Below the pieces are notes generated by a model. The model did no database searches, was not told the DNA's origin, and was given only the letters and a program-made list of their open reading frames with translations. From the NCBI GenBank assembly GCA_030248195.1, contig JASAND010026111.1, forward strand, positions 46,357 to 110,356: 64,000 nt of DNA, written 5' to 3'. The stretch comes from Trissonchulus latispiculum (taxonomy: Eukaryota; Nematoda; Enoplea; Enoplida; Ironidae). Every line of letters starts with the position of its first letter. Within the stretch, counting starts at the first letter, position 1. The translations under genes were made by a program, and so were the position numbers. Shown piece by piece: positions 35,151 to 45,939 of this stretch.

Positions 35151-35595
35151 ATAGTAGACTGCCAGTCCAAAAACTTGCATCAAGTTGAATTCGAGAACAG
35201 GGAAGTGGACACTGGTGTTGCTTTTTAATGTAATGTTGATTTTAAAGTTAATCTAACCATAAATACATGACAGTTCAAGGGCAACCAGAAAAACGTACTC
35301 GATAGTACACATCAGCTTCAAGCAATAGAACTATTTCAGAACCGACGCGCAAATAAAACTGTTGAGAACAAGCTACACGAAGCAACCTACGGCAAACTCC
35401 GGAGGACTGCTGATCCAAATCTTGAAGGCTTTCCAGAGCAAAATCTTCAGGAATATACCTTGGACCAATAACTGCAAATACAAAAATAACAGCAACCTAA
35501 TGTCCATTAATTCTCACACATTTCTCAGAAAATTTTACATTTAGTTGAATATTGAATATTATTAACACAAATGAAAGAACAAACGAAACTAAGAT

Positions 35596-35750
35596 TGTCA
35601 CTACAGCACCTCCGACCCGAAAAATTCGGGCCCGAGGTGGGGATCGAACCCACAACCTTTGGCTGTCTAGGCCAACGCTCTACCGATTGAGCCACCCGGG
35701 CACAATCGAACCAAGCTTAAGTTGGAATTCGTTCCCAAACTGTAGTGACA
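35596..35750. mobile_element. tRNA-like unit bracketed by 11-bp inverted repeats
   Basis: TGTCACTACAG (35,596-35,606) and CTGTAGTGACA (35,740-35,750) enclose the tRNA-like sequence at 35,629-35,701. The outer flanks show no clear target duplication. Confidence 0.5.
35629..35701 (-). tRNA. tRNA-like sequence, anticodon AGA
   Basis: On the minus strand GCCCGGG pairs with CTCGGGC (one G-U). The D arm is normal (TGGCTCAATCGGTAGAGC), the anticodon stem is TTGGC/GCCAA with loop CTAGACA, and the T arm is GTGGGTTCGATCCCCAC. Anticodon AGA would mean Ser, but the long variable arm of tRNA-Ser is absent. A SINE head or tRNA pseudogene is therefore more likely than a working tRNA. Confidence 0.5.
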
Positions 35751-36104
35751 TTTTAGAAGATACAAATTAATATTGAAACTCAAAAGCTATAACCAATTAC
35801 TTATTACGTTTACAGCTCAAACAAGTCTGATAACAACATATACCTAACATAAACATTTCAAACGTATTATACTAAATAAAGTACCTAAAGGATGATCAGC
35901 ATAGTTCATCTGAACCATTCCTTCTGTGGCAATCAGATCCGATGATGTCTCATCCGATTTCAGCACTGGTTGAAGGATTATGTCCGGCTGTCTGATTGAC
36001 ATGGAATTTAGTCCTAAACAATTCAAAGCAATGGACATGGACACGGTATACTGCGTGCTGACAACTGACCATTTTTGTAAGTGAGCACGGAACGACTAAC
36101 ACTG

Positions 36105-36927
36105 GTTTGCACCAAATGTGATTAGCAAATGATTAGTGAATTTCCTGCTAAGCAATTGGTTAGCAAGTGCTTAATCCCAAATTCCTTTGCACCAAATCTG
36201 ATTAAGTTAACCAACTGCTAAGCAAATGCTAATCAAGTGCTCAAGAAGCAAATATTTAATCCTATTCTGGAGGAGGATTAACTGCGAAATTCCTGCTAAT
36301 TTTTCGAATTTATTATTATCTCCAGTCAAACCGTAATGGCGAGAATGCTTGCTGGATACTTAGAGATTCTCCACGTTGCCCCTAATAGCAAGATATCAAA
36401 TAAAATGTTCGCCAACAATTTGCAACGCTAAAGTGTAACGAGATAAAAGCATTTTTAAGATTCTCAAACATTTGGAATTAGGAGATATCCGACCCGTTTA
36501 GTTTTATATATACTACAGATAACTCAACAACACAACTCTTCCCAGGTAGGGACATGTATAATTCAACCGAACACAAAATTGGTTTCTTGCATCGAATTCA
36601 AAGACTGCTAATGTATATCCTGAGAAAAAGTTAAGCAAGTGATTAACAGATACGGCAGTCCTTGTAATCACATGACAATGGCATAAAATTCCCATAGCTG
36701 ATTGGTCCAAATTCAAAAATCCAGCATTTTCATTGGTCAATTCTTAGTAATGCTAACCATTTGCTAAGCAACTGCTAAACTGATGATCTGTTAATCACTT
36801 ACTAATCAGATGTGGTGCAACGGAGTTGTTGCTAAGCAAATGCTCAGGATTAGCACTTGTTTAGCTGATCATTTGGTCTTCGGATTAGCAAGTGCTTAGC
36901 AAATAGTTAATCACATTTGGTGCAAAC
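36105..36927. mobile_element. 823-bp inverted-repeat element
   Basis: The ends GTTTGCACCAAATGTGATTA and TAATCACATTTGGTGCAAAC are inverted. The subterminal regions are filled with CTAAGCAA/TTGCTTAG words in both orientations. No ORF; target duplication not clear. Confidence 0.65.
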
Positions 36928-37104
36928 GGCCGTAATGCACAGGCACAACAGAGTACCAACCATAGAGTCACGCAGTTGTTTGTAGGAGACTCATGTTATG
37001 CAAAAGCAGTATCAAAACGGGCCAAAATTGTAGAACAAGGAACTGCTTTCTTTGCATGATTCATGCAAACTTCAGTTTTATAACCTAAAAATACGGGGCT
37101 ATAT

Positions 37105-37491
37105 CACTGGCGGATCCAGGATTTGGTGACGGGGGCGGTAAAAATTTTTCGTCGAGGGGTCTGGGGGGCGGAGAGTTGAAGAAATTTTTTGTTTTTGCAA
37201 TAAAATCGGTCCTCAGATCTTTAATTCTTTTCATACTGAAGAACTGAGAAAATTTTTAAATTTCTTCACATTTCTATGCAAAAATGGTAATTTTCTCCGA
37301 AAAGTCGAATGCATTTTAAGCTTTTTCTTCGTAAATGCAATAAATAAGCGGTTAGAAAGTATCAAATTCGCGCCGAAGGCGCCAAAGTTTTTGGGTTTTT
37401 TGCACTTTTCCTCTTTCTTTCCTTAATTTTTCTTACCTTCGAATCGCGACGGGGGGGGACGCCCCCCCCCGCCCCCCTGGATCCGCCCCTG
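37105..37491. mobile_element. hAT-type MITE
   Basis: Starts CACTGGCGGATCCAGG and ends CCTGGATCCGCCCCTG. It is flanked by an 8-bp duplication with one mismatch (GGCTATAT at 37,097-37,104 and CGCTATAT at 37,492-37,499). Eight-base duplications and this terminus type fit hAT elements. The same terminus occurs at 30,399. Confidence 0.65.
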
Positions 37492-37868
37492 CGCTATATA
37501 ACTGAAGCAAATTCAAATTAGAAACTTATACACTCTTGAATAAAAAACTGCATTTCCAAAATGCCAACATTACACCAACCTCTATACTAACTAACTATAC
37601 TAACTAACCTAAACAAATATTCTCCAAAATTCTTTGCTGCATAACATCCATTTTCATATTCGGTGGCTTGTACACACAAAACACGCCGTTGAGGAGTTTC
37701 CACGCATCTTTCGCGGTATTAAGCCGCATCGGTAATCGATTTTGTCGCCCACAAAAAGGAAGGGAGGAAATTAAACAGAGGAGCACTAAAATGATCGTAC
37801 AGACAAGAACAATACGACTCTGTACGTTACAGATACTAAGTAATAGCTAATAGCATTCTATCACCTAA

Positions 37869-39848
37869 AGTGGTGATATAGTGATCAACTTTGGACCGTT
37901 ATTCCTCATTCATTCCGAGAGTAGAGAATCTTTAGATCAAAATGCAGCTTAACATTTTCTCTTTTTAATGAATATAATGAAACTATTTATGGTTTTTTAA
38001 AAGTGGTTTATTGTATTTTGGAAGGAGTAACATTTTCAGATTTGCACACCGAAGCAAATTTTTTCTCGAAACGAACTAAATTATTTAATAGCTCTATCAA
38101 ATACCTTACTTTCAAATTATTATAAAATCACTTTTCGATTTAGCAAAATTAGCTAAAATGAAGGCGTAAGTTCATCTGTCTGCTTTTCTCAACTTTCTCA
38201 AGCGATTACTTTAGCTAAAGTCTGACACAAAAATGTGTGTACAAAATCTGTAAGGCCTCCAGTGAACTCAATATACGTCGTAACCCCATAAAACCATATA
38301 TTTTCGGAATCCTTGCAGCGAGATGAATATTTTTATAAAATTTAAAATTTTTAAAAATTTCAAAAATATTAAAATATCGGTTTTTGGGGAATTTTTTCGG
38401 ACCGTTCAAGCTAAGCTTATTCTTTCAGAAAAATTGTCCTATTCAAAGACGCATCGATTGACATAAGAACGAAAAAAATCGGTTGAGAAATATGCATCTT
38501 ATTAAAAATTTTGTTTTTCCATTTCCTTTGATGTTTGCCGCTTTTTGCAACTTTGACTGGTTATTACTCGCGACTCGCTCAACGGAAAATTTTTTCGATT
38601 AGATTTTCAAGACCGCCTAGGTGCCCACTTTCACCTGATATATGTAATATTTCAAATTTTGAAAGTCGATTTTTTTGAAAAATACCACGTTTTCACCAAA
38701 AATTTCGGCAAAGCAGATTTAGCAAAAGTGAATAAAAATAACATAATCATAAAATTCAAGCTGAGCTGAATCCAACGATATAAAGCTTTTGTTGCTAGGA
38801 CTTATATTGCGCTAGCAATGAATTTTTAAACAATATCCCTTATTTCAGCTGGTTTTTGGCTCTCTTTGATGTTGCCGCCGTGATTTGACTGAAGCAGTGT
38901 AAGCTAGCAAAATCAGCAAAAAAACTTCGAAGTATTATTTGGGCATGCTTCATTCATTTTGAGAAAAAATGCGCAGATTAGTTTTAAATGTTCCTCATGA
39001 GATTCGATCCACTACTTCAAAGATGGCCTTGAGCTTAGAGTTAAAGATTTAGCTCGGAGTTAACCTAAAGGTTAAATTAGTCGTCCGCTAACCTTTGCAT
39101 ACTATGATTGGATACACTAACTAAAGAAACTAATCTGATTGGATAAAGATAACCCTGAGCTAAAGCTTAGGGTTTGCTATTCTTGAAAAGATCTAAGTTG
39201 GTGCAACGGCCTACCTTTAACTCTGAGTTTGAGCTTAGCTGTAGAATAGCTAACACCGAGTTAACATCGGTGTTAAGTTAGCACCGAGCTAAGTTAGTCC
39301 GATTTAGTGCAATCGGGCGTAATTTTGCTCTTCTCGGTCTCGGTACCCTGGTCTCGTTCTCGGTCTCGGTGAAATTTTGTTCTTGTGTAATCCTGATCAC
39401 GCCTCGTATACTTGGCAACTGTGAAACATTCAATCAATTCAATCAATCAATCAACACCTTCAAATTAATGTTAGGGCTAGCTCGAGAAGTGCTGATTCAT
39501 TGCACATAATCCTAACTTCTTGCTTCCTTTTATTTGATTTCTGCAACAATGACAAATTTTAGACGCCAAAATAACAAAAATGGCTGCATCTCACGACAGA
39601 AAAAAGCTAAAAAGTTACTTCAGAAAATAGCATAACGAGATCCTTTGAATGAGTATAGTTATAACTGCGCAGCTGCTAGCCAGCTGTCAGAAATCGGATA
39701 AATCCATCCCGAACGTAAACTTCGACTTTTCGAAGCTGGATTAAGCCGAAGATGCTAGAACGCTGAAAGACCTAACTTTGGAAAGTTTCATCAAATTTGA
39801 ACATGATCTGAGCGGTGCGGCAGCAATGGCACCCCAAAACGAATCACC
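37869..39848. mobile_element. TTAA-flanked element, copy 2, with nested insertion
   Basis: About 37,869-38,220 aligns with 29,200-29,580, and 39,530-39,848 aligns with 29,845-30,179, ending GAATCACC followed by TTAA. The extra kilobase between them, including a GCTTAG/CTAAGC-rich foldback near 39,000-39,320, is a later insertion. The left TTAA is degraded to CTAA. Confidence 0.5.
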
Positions 39849-41452
39849 TTAAGGTACTGGTTCACATATTTGCAACAAAATTTGAAAGACTTAATTTATT
39901 TAACTGTCGGAGTTCAACGACAATTTTTATAGCATTTTAAAGCTTAGAATGTGTAATGAAATTGGTAAAATTGGAAATTAAAATCTGTCTAAATTAATTA
40001 AAACATGGTCAGGACTTGTGAACTCGGTGACGAAGGATCTCCCTGCCATGGATTCGCGAAGAAGATCAACAATTATCATTACGGAAAGTGACTAATAAAT
40101 GATGTCCAAGCAATAACTGTATGAATTGTTTTGTGTTTGCCAAGCCAGAGTTGCCTAGTACTCAATATTGAGGGAAATTCTCAAATAGGGATTAAGGTTT
40201 GCACTCAATTAAGGATAGAACTCGTAGTCGCAGTAATAATGTTGAAGCATAAACATCATTAACCTATTAACAGTACTAATCTAGAAGCTGTTGACGAAAG
40301 GGTAATTCGGTCACCTATTCCCTAATGACCGGAGTTGTCACTCCACTCCACCTTAACCGGCAATATCTTAAAAAAAGTTAAAGGATTTTAGAGGAAATTA
40401 GTGAGTTGTTACTCCCCACGAAGGAAAATACTAGTAATTGTACCAATCTTAAGCGTTTTTAATGAGTTGTCACTCATAACTTGAGTCAAGAATGCCCCTA
40501 TTTACCACCTTGCACGTCCTTCATTGACTAAACACAGACCAGCAGGAAGTCACTGACTTTTAATAGGCAATTACACGCTTAATCAGCCTAGACTTGGTCA
40601 TCAAAATACTTATAAAGTGGAAATTTATGCAAAAAAAGGGACAAATATTGGAAGATGGTTCAATTTTAGGTAAAAAACAGTTAGGTACGTAGTTATATAG
40701 GTTTAATTAGGGTTAATTAGTATCAATTAGGTAATAATTAGTGAATTTTAACAATTTTGGGTCGAAACATGACTTGGGTTCATCTGAAAGAGAATTTGAC
40801 GCTGATTCCGAAAATCCAAACCCGACCTCCTAACTCCCAAAATTAGGAAAGTTATAAGCAAAAAGAGTTTCAAACGGGTTACATTTTGATGGTGTAATTT
40901 TAATGTTCTAGAACAAAAAGGCGTTCTAGAACATCCTTCCTTTTTGGTTTGACTTAAGTCAAACCTTTTTCTCTTTCTTCTTTTCTCTCCTTCTTTCTGC
41001 TGGGCCTTTCTCAAGGACCCAACAGTTGTCTTCTTCTCAAGCTTCGGCCGAAGACAAAGCCAGCAAAGAGGAAAAGGAAAATGTACACAATTTTCAGCCC
41101 AAGTCATGACTAGAAGGGGGCCATTGGCCTTTAATAATAATAATATTGCATTAATAAGTAGCTAAGAGTGCGTACGTAAGTATACACTAGGTAATCATGT
41201 AAATTAGTAGTTCTAGAAAATTGTGCAATTCGAGCAATAATTGGTGAAAGTTCTAAAAATTAGTAAAATTCTCCCTTTGGTTACGTTTACATGTTAAAGA
41301 AAAGTTCCCAAAATTCTACCAAGTTTTAGGGCCAGGGATCCATCAAAAAAGGGTCAGTTGGAGGGCAATAATTCTCGAAACTCATTAATATTGACCCTCG
41401 GCGGTCAGCTGGCCCGCCTCGCCACTGCGCCCCATATGTAAAAGGTGGCAAG

Positions 41453-41482
41453 CTTCTGGAAGCTTCCAGAACCTTCTAGAAG
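41453..41482 (+). promoter_or_regulatory. heat-shock element, six perfect units
   Basis: TTC at 41,454, GAA at 41,459, TTC at 41,464, GAA at 41,469, TTC at 41,474, GAA at 41,479, always two bases apart. HSF trimers bind three or more such units. The same six-unit array occurs in the 3' LTR (60,777-60,806) and in the diverged solo LTR. A conserved TCAGT at 41,587-41,591 is a candidate transcription start downstream. Confidence 0.75.
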
Positions 41483-41716
41483 CTTTGCCTCAAAATCAAA
41501 GGAAAATCCGCTTCCAAAATTACTAATGACCTGTCATCGGGCGGCTAGCAAAAACTGTCAGTCCGACCCCAAAATCCTCTTTCTAATCAGTGTTCGTCTG
41601 AGTGCGACCGAGAGCGGTTGCTTTCTCCCCTCCCTTCTAGTGTGCTCTCCAGTGCAGTTGTTGCCTGCATGGGGATTAAAGTACACTCTCCCCGGTTAGG
41701 ACTAAAACGTAGGGCT

Positions 41717-42058
41717 TTTCTGGCCTTCGGGCCAGAAAAGATACTGAGAAATATACCACGAACACTTACAATTTAAGGGCCACATAGGTTTGTTATACCT
41801 GGCCAGGACCTGCCAATAAAGGACAAAACGCTAGGATTTGACGGCCCTTTTGGCCTTATTTTTGTGTAATGTTGAGGCCTTTTGGCCATTTTTTATGTAT
41901 AATGTTTTTTGGGCCTGTGGGGCCAGTTTTTCTGTCTTTTGTACGGCCAACGAACCTAATTTCTATGTGTATTTCGGGCCAGTGAGCCCCACTTTTTCTC
42001 AGTATCTTGGGCCAGAGGCCAGTTTTATTTCTCTAGCATGTGTGGGCCTTTGAGCCGT
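41717..42058 (+). repeat. GGCC-spacer-GGCC array in LTR
   Basis: About ten units such as GGCCTTCGGGCC, GGCCTTTTGGCC and GGCCTGTGGGGCC, roughly 30-40 bases apart in AT-rich spacers. Each pair can fold as a small hairpin. Present in diverged form in the solo LTR at 24,335-24,500. Confidence 0.6.
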
Positions 42059-43533
42059 TTTTTAGTTCTTTTAAATTAAACCCTTATTCTTATTATTTTA
42101 TTATTTTAATAACGGGGCAGCTCATGTAAACTCCTCCTGTCTGACGGAGGTCTTGAGAATTGTCCCTACTTTGGTTTTTCTGTTTTTATACTCGACACTC
42201 TCTTATTATCGAGGTTTGCTGACCTCCGCCCCTCATTATTCTGTTTTATTTAGTTATTCTTTTATTTGCACTTTTCGGTCAAGCCGCGACCAAAATTGTT
42301 ATCACGCTCATAAGGCTCGTTGGCCAGTAAATTCGGGGTTTTGACGTAGAATGTGGGATATTGAGTGGGGACCCAACCACTGAATCTGAGCTAGAGGGTC
42401 CCTTTGCTACGACCCTAGAATGTTAAGCTAGTAATAGGAATTATTACCCCACAGCCGGCAACTAGGAGTTGCCGGCCGTATTGTCTTGTCGCGGCTTTGT
42501 TAAGCCCAAAAGTCATTGTTTGTGATTTGTAATTGTTTGTCGTAGGTCGGTTCGAAAATTAACAGGTTATCAAAAATGTGAAAAGAGTTTTTAAACGAAG
42601 TCCTAAAACAATCACTTGTCGTGTAATCCAACGGTTTCTAATAATTAATAATCCAGCGTTTCACGGGGAATGACCGGCTTCCCCATTTGTAATTTAGCTA
42701 ACTGTGAGTAGTTTTGTTTTTAGTAATGATTGCTTAGCAATCATTACTCACGTGGCTTTCCCAAAATTCCAAAGTTCATCAAAGTTGTCAAATTTCCGCG
42801 CTAAAAGTCGAGTTTTGGGACTCCAAAACTCGCAACAAAGTTCATTTAATATTTCACTAATTTTAATAACCAATAACTGTTTTTCGCCGTGCGTTTGAAC
42901 TTCCAGTTAGGGCTATACAAGGTTCAATAAGTCAATATTAGGGTTCTTAAATTGTCCGTAGGTGTGTGTGTGTGTGTGTGTGTGTGATTGGGATTAGTTA
43001 GGTAAGTACCTACTTGAGAGGTCGTATGCGTGTGAGAGTGTGTGCGTGGCGGTATGAATGGCATTGCATAGTTGGGTGTTTGGTATGACTGTTGACATGA
43101 GTATGTGTTGCACAAATGTCTGAGTTTATGATGTCGTGAGTATTGTCCGAATGTTGTATGAATGAGATTGAATGTGTGGTCCAAGTAAGGTGTAAATGTT
43201 GCTTAACTGGTGTGTGACTTAATGATAAGAGTATGTTGTGCTGGGATAATTAGCTAGAAGATATACCTTAGCTAGCAACAAATACGTGTGCGTGTGACCG
43301 CGTGAAACACCGAAATTAGTAGGTTTCCTATAGTAGGCAGGAAAATAATGATAACTAAGGTAACTTTAGGTAGTAGGCCTGGTGTGCCTGTGTAGATAGC
43401 TACAAATGTGTGATTGTGTGAGCGAAACTAAGCTTAGGTTCAGCCAAGTGAGTACACAGGTGGAGGGCCAAAGGATCTAGGGTCACGGGGACCCCGTATT
43501 AGGTCCTTACTGGTCGAAAAAAGGGAACATCCT

Positions 43534-43580
43534 CGATTCGTCCGCGTAGGTCACTCGTTGTCAAGAGTGCGGACGAATCG
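43534..43580 (+). other. nested hairpin with TTGTCA loop
   Basis: Outer stem CGATTCGTCCG / CGGACGAATCG (11 bp), one-sided bulge CGTAGGT, inner stem CACTC / GAGTG closing G-TTGTCA-A. It matches 22,716-22,762 on the other strand with compensating changes. Its 3' LTR copy is at 62,870-62,916. Confidence 0.7.
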
Positions 43581-43761
43581 CATGAAGGAAGTCCCGCCAG
43601 CCAGCGATTTCTCACCAAACAAAGTAACATTTTTTCCGCCTAATAACCCCTAGTTACGTAGATATTAGGGATAGTTACTAGAGCCATCTTCCAATAAAGG
43701 CAAGAAAACCAACGAAACACACAAAGTACGCAATCTCCGAAGTGTAAAAGCTATTAAAAAC

Positions 43762-43877
43762 AGGAAGTTGTTACCTTCCTCTTTTAAGACCCGGGAAACT
43801 ATATGTTTAACAACTATGCGCGTTAATGCTTTCCTACTCAGTTAACGTTCACCATAAATGGGAAGTTGTTACCTTCC
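43762..43877 (+). other. two GGAAG-TTGTTA-CCTTCC hairpins
   Basis: Stems at 43,762-43,780 and 43,861-43,877. Each has one extra C on the 3' side of the stem. Equivalent pair in the solo LTR at 22,051-22,069 and 22,169-22,187 (minus). Confidence 0.6.
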
Positions 43878-44058
43878 TCATCCGGACCTGGAAAACTAGA
43901 GGTCCTGAGCCTAATCACGCTAGAACAAAGTAGCAATGCACGTTTCAAGACGATTAATAGTTGCCGGCTTAGAGAAGGCTCAGCTTAACCGTAATCTTAC
44001 GCTCCCGGTCTGGGTTGCATCGAAGCAAGAAGTATAGGGCGAAATCATGTCATAATGG

Positions 44059-44088
44059 CAATTTCTTGCACAAGAGTGCAAGAAATTG
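44059..44088 (+). other. 13-bp perfect hairpin conserved in LTR family
   Basis: CAATTTCTTGCAC and GTGCAAGAAATTG around the loop AAGA. The solo LTR keeps the stem (21,819-21,849) with a different loop. Confidence 0.6.
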
Positions 44089-44253
44089 TGCGAGAACTAG
44101 CATTTCGCCTCAAAATTAACTGTCAAGGCAGCAATATTGTTAAAACGGCACCAAATCAAGACATTCTCGCTAAACTGTCAAGTTTTCACAACAAAATCAA
44201 GTTTACAAGTCTAATTCTTGTGCAGAAAGCCAAAAATGTGAGTAATGGTTGCT

Positions 44254-44314
44254 GGGTTCGAATCCCGCACCTATAACTTGTACTAATGGGTTTTAACCCA
44301 TTTGATTCAGGTGC
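44254..44314 (+). promoter_or_regulatory. tRNA T-arm-like block (box B) plus stem-loop
   Basis: GGGTTCGAATCCC is a perfect T-arm and RNA polymerase III box B. Directly after it, GCACCT (44,267) pairs with AGGTGC (44,309) around an inner AATGGGTT/AACCCATT hairpin. The whole block is nearly identical in the solo LTR although flanks differ. No clear box A, so it may be a tRNA-like RNA fold rather than a Pol III promoter. Confidence 0.5.
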
Positions 44315-45267
44315 GGAGAAGTGCTGTCCTGCTCAGCCTGTTGCCTGAATCCCAGTCAATTTGGACCGAAGTATCGATTTAGTGACGATCTGTGCTTATT
44401 GAGATTATTCGTCCGGAAGTAGGACACTGTGAATTGGGAACTTGTGTTGAACTCTGCTCGTTTGGAATCAGATTCTGGAAGGTACATTGTCAGCTGAGTA
44501 TTCTGGTTAGATAGATAAGGCAGAGACAGTTTGGAACAGCGCACCGAATCATCTGTGGGACCTAAGGCCTAAAACCCGAACTCTGTTGTGTTTTGAAAAT
44601 CTTTTATCTTTAAATCCAACCTAAAATGTGGCTTACCGCCCTTCTTGTTTTATTGGGTATGGATGGTTCCTGCGATCTCTGCTAAGAATCCATACCGAGG
44701 TAGAAGCACTAAAGAAGAGACTAAACCAAAACCTAACCTGTACTAACACCGTAACCGTTACCAGGAAACCCCCAACCGGACCGACCCTTGCATTGTCCCC
44801 CCAGGTGACCGAACAGCATCCGAAAGTGCTATTGTTACTGGCATTTCGGGCTCACCCACAGACCGGAATCGTGTACTACTAACAACTTTAATCTAGTTAA
44901 ATTATCTTTTCTGTAGCTTTTGTTATTATCATATTGTTGTCCTTGGTAAGGAGGACGGATAAAGAGTTTTAACTTAAAGCACGAGCACAAGCATATAGGG
45001 ACAGCACAGTAGAGTTTAGTGGTAGATTGTGACAAGAGAAAGAAAGAAAGAATTATCGGTTGAGCTAAAGAGTCAAGACCTTGTCCCTAAAATAATCACT
45101 AATTTGGGTAAACCGAGTACTGGCAACTCTGGCAAACCATTGTACTGTTTGCTGTTAATTGTATATCTGTAGTGTAAGTTGCCAATTGCACTGTTTGCTG
45201 TATTATCCTCAGTTGTACACCTATACTCACCATTGTCCTTAGTTTAATAAGTCTTGTTGTGTGTATC

Positions 45268-45273
45268 AATAAA
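45268..45273 (+). promoter_or_regulatory. LTR polyadenylation signal
   Basis: AATAAATTG is conserved in the solo LTR (minus strand near 20,563). It lies about 480 bases before the LTR end. Confidence 0.45.
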
Positions 45274-45772
45274 TTGCCGTGCCTTCTAATCAGTCGCATC
45301 ACCTAAGGCACCTATCCTGATCAATACTGTGGAGCATCTCTGACCCCTGAACAAGTAAGCGATTGTAATCAGACCCCTTGGACCCTACAAAGACAGCGTG
45401 ATCCCGGATCTTGATTTGTCAATCAAGGTCTTCGCATTAGAGTTCATTGTCACTGAACTGAGTCGCCCTCTGGAAAGCAAGTGTCGACCCCGCTTGCTGA
45501 CGATATCAACGGAGCCTGACCCCTTCCTAAACGAACTCACGGTCAAGACCCCACCCAGGTTGGCTGCAGGGAATTCTCAGTTTTGGACAAACCACCTTCT
45601 GAGAATCCGGTGCCTAAGTTTATCATCACCGATAAACGCGCTGACCTTCCGTGCTTTGAAGTGGTTGTTACCCCAAGCCTGCGTCTTGTTAGACCAAAAC
45701 GGACCCTAATCCAGCCGAAAGAAATTGGAACCCAAATCCAAGCCACTTCATTACACGGTAAATAGTAAAAGT

Positions 45773-45790
45773 TGGAGCCCCCAGTGAGGA
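45773..45790 (+). other. primer-binding site
   Basis: TGGAGCCCCCAGTGAGGA begins with TGG as needed to pair with a tRNA CCA end, and lies 17 bases inside the LTR. The spacing is longer than the usual few bases. A donor-like GGTAAAT lies in the spacer (45,757). Which tRNA primes cannot be told from the window. Confidence 0.5.
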
Positions 45791-45939
45791 CCAATCCCCC
45801 ACGACGATTATCCAGTTGGACAACCTACCAGTGAGGACAATCACGACCCAAAGACCCAATCATTAAGATCAAGCGAGGATCCACCCTTACCCTTTCAAGG
45901 AATCAGCTACGACCCTACCGATCAACCCAAGAAGAAAGT

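Larger units (their letters stand above)
39952..45755 (+). repeat. 5' LTR (5.8 kb)
   Basis: Terminal inverted words are TGTAATGAA and TTCATTACA. A second inverted pair lies just inside: GCCAGAGTTGCC at 40,144 and GGCAACTCTGGC at 45,122. Probable U3 holds the heat-shock element. A TCAGT initiator at 41,587 and AATAAA at 45,268 would make R about 3.7 kb, so hairpins between them would be present in the RNA (inference). No long sense ORF. A TG microsatellite sits at 42,963. Confidence 0.85.

Noticed and set aside
41445..44544. Several 60-85 aa ORFs duplicated in both LTRs
   Set aside because: Their duplication follows from LTR identity. They are not visibly conserved as protein in the solo LTR, apart from the weak antisense case noted.
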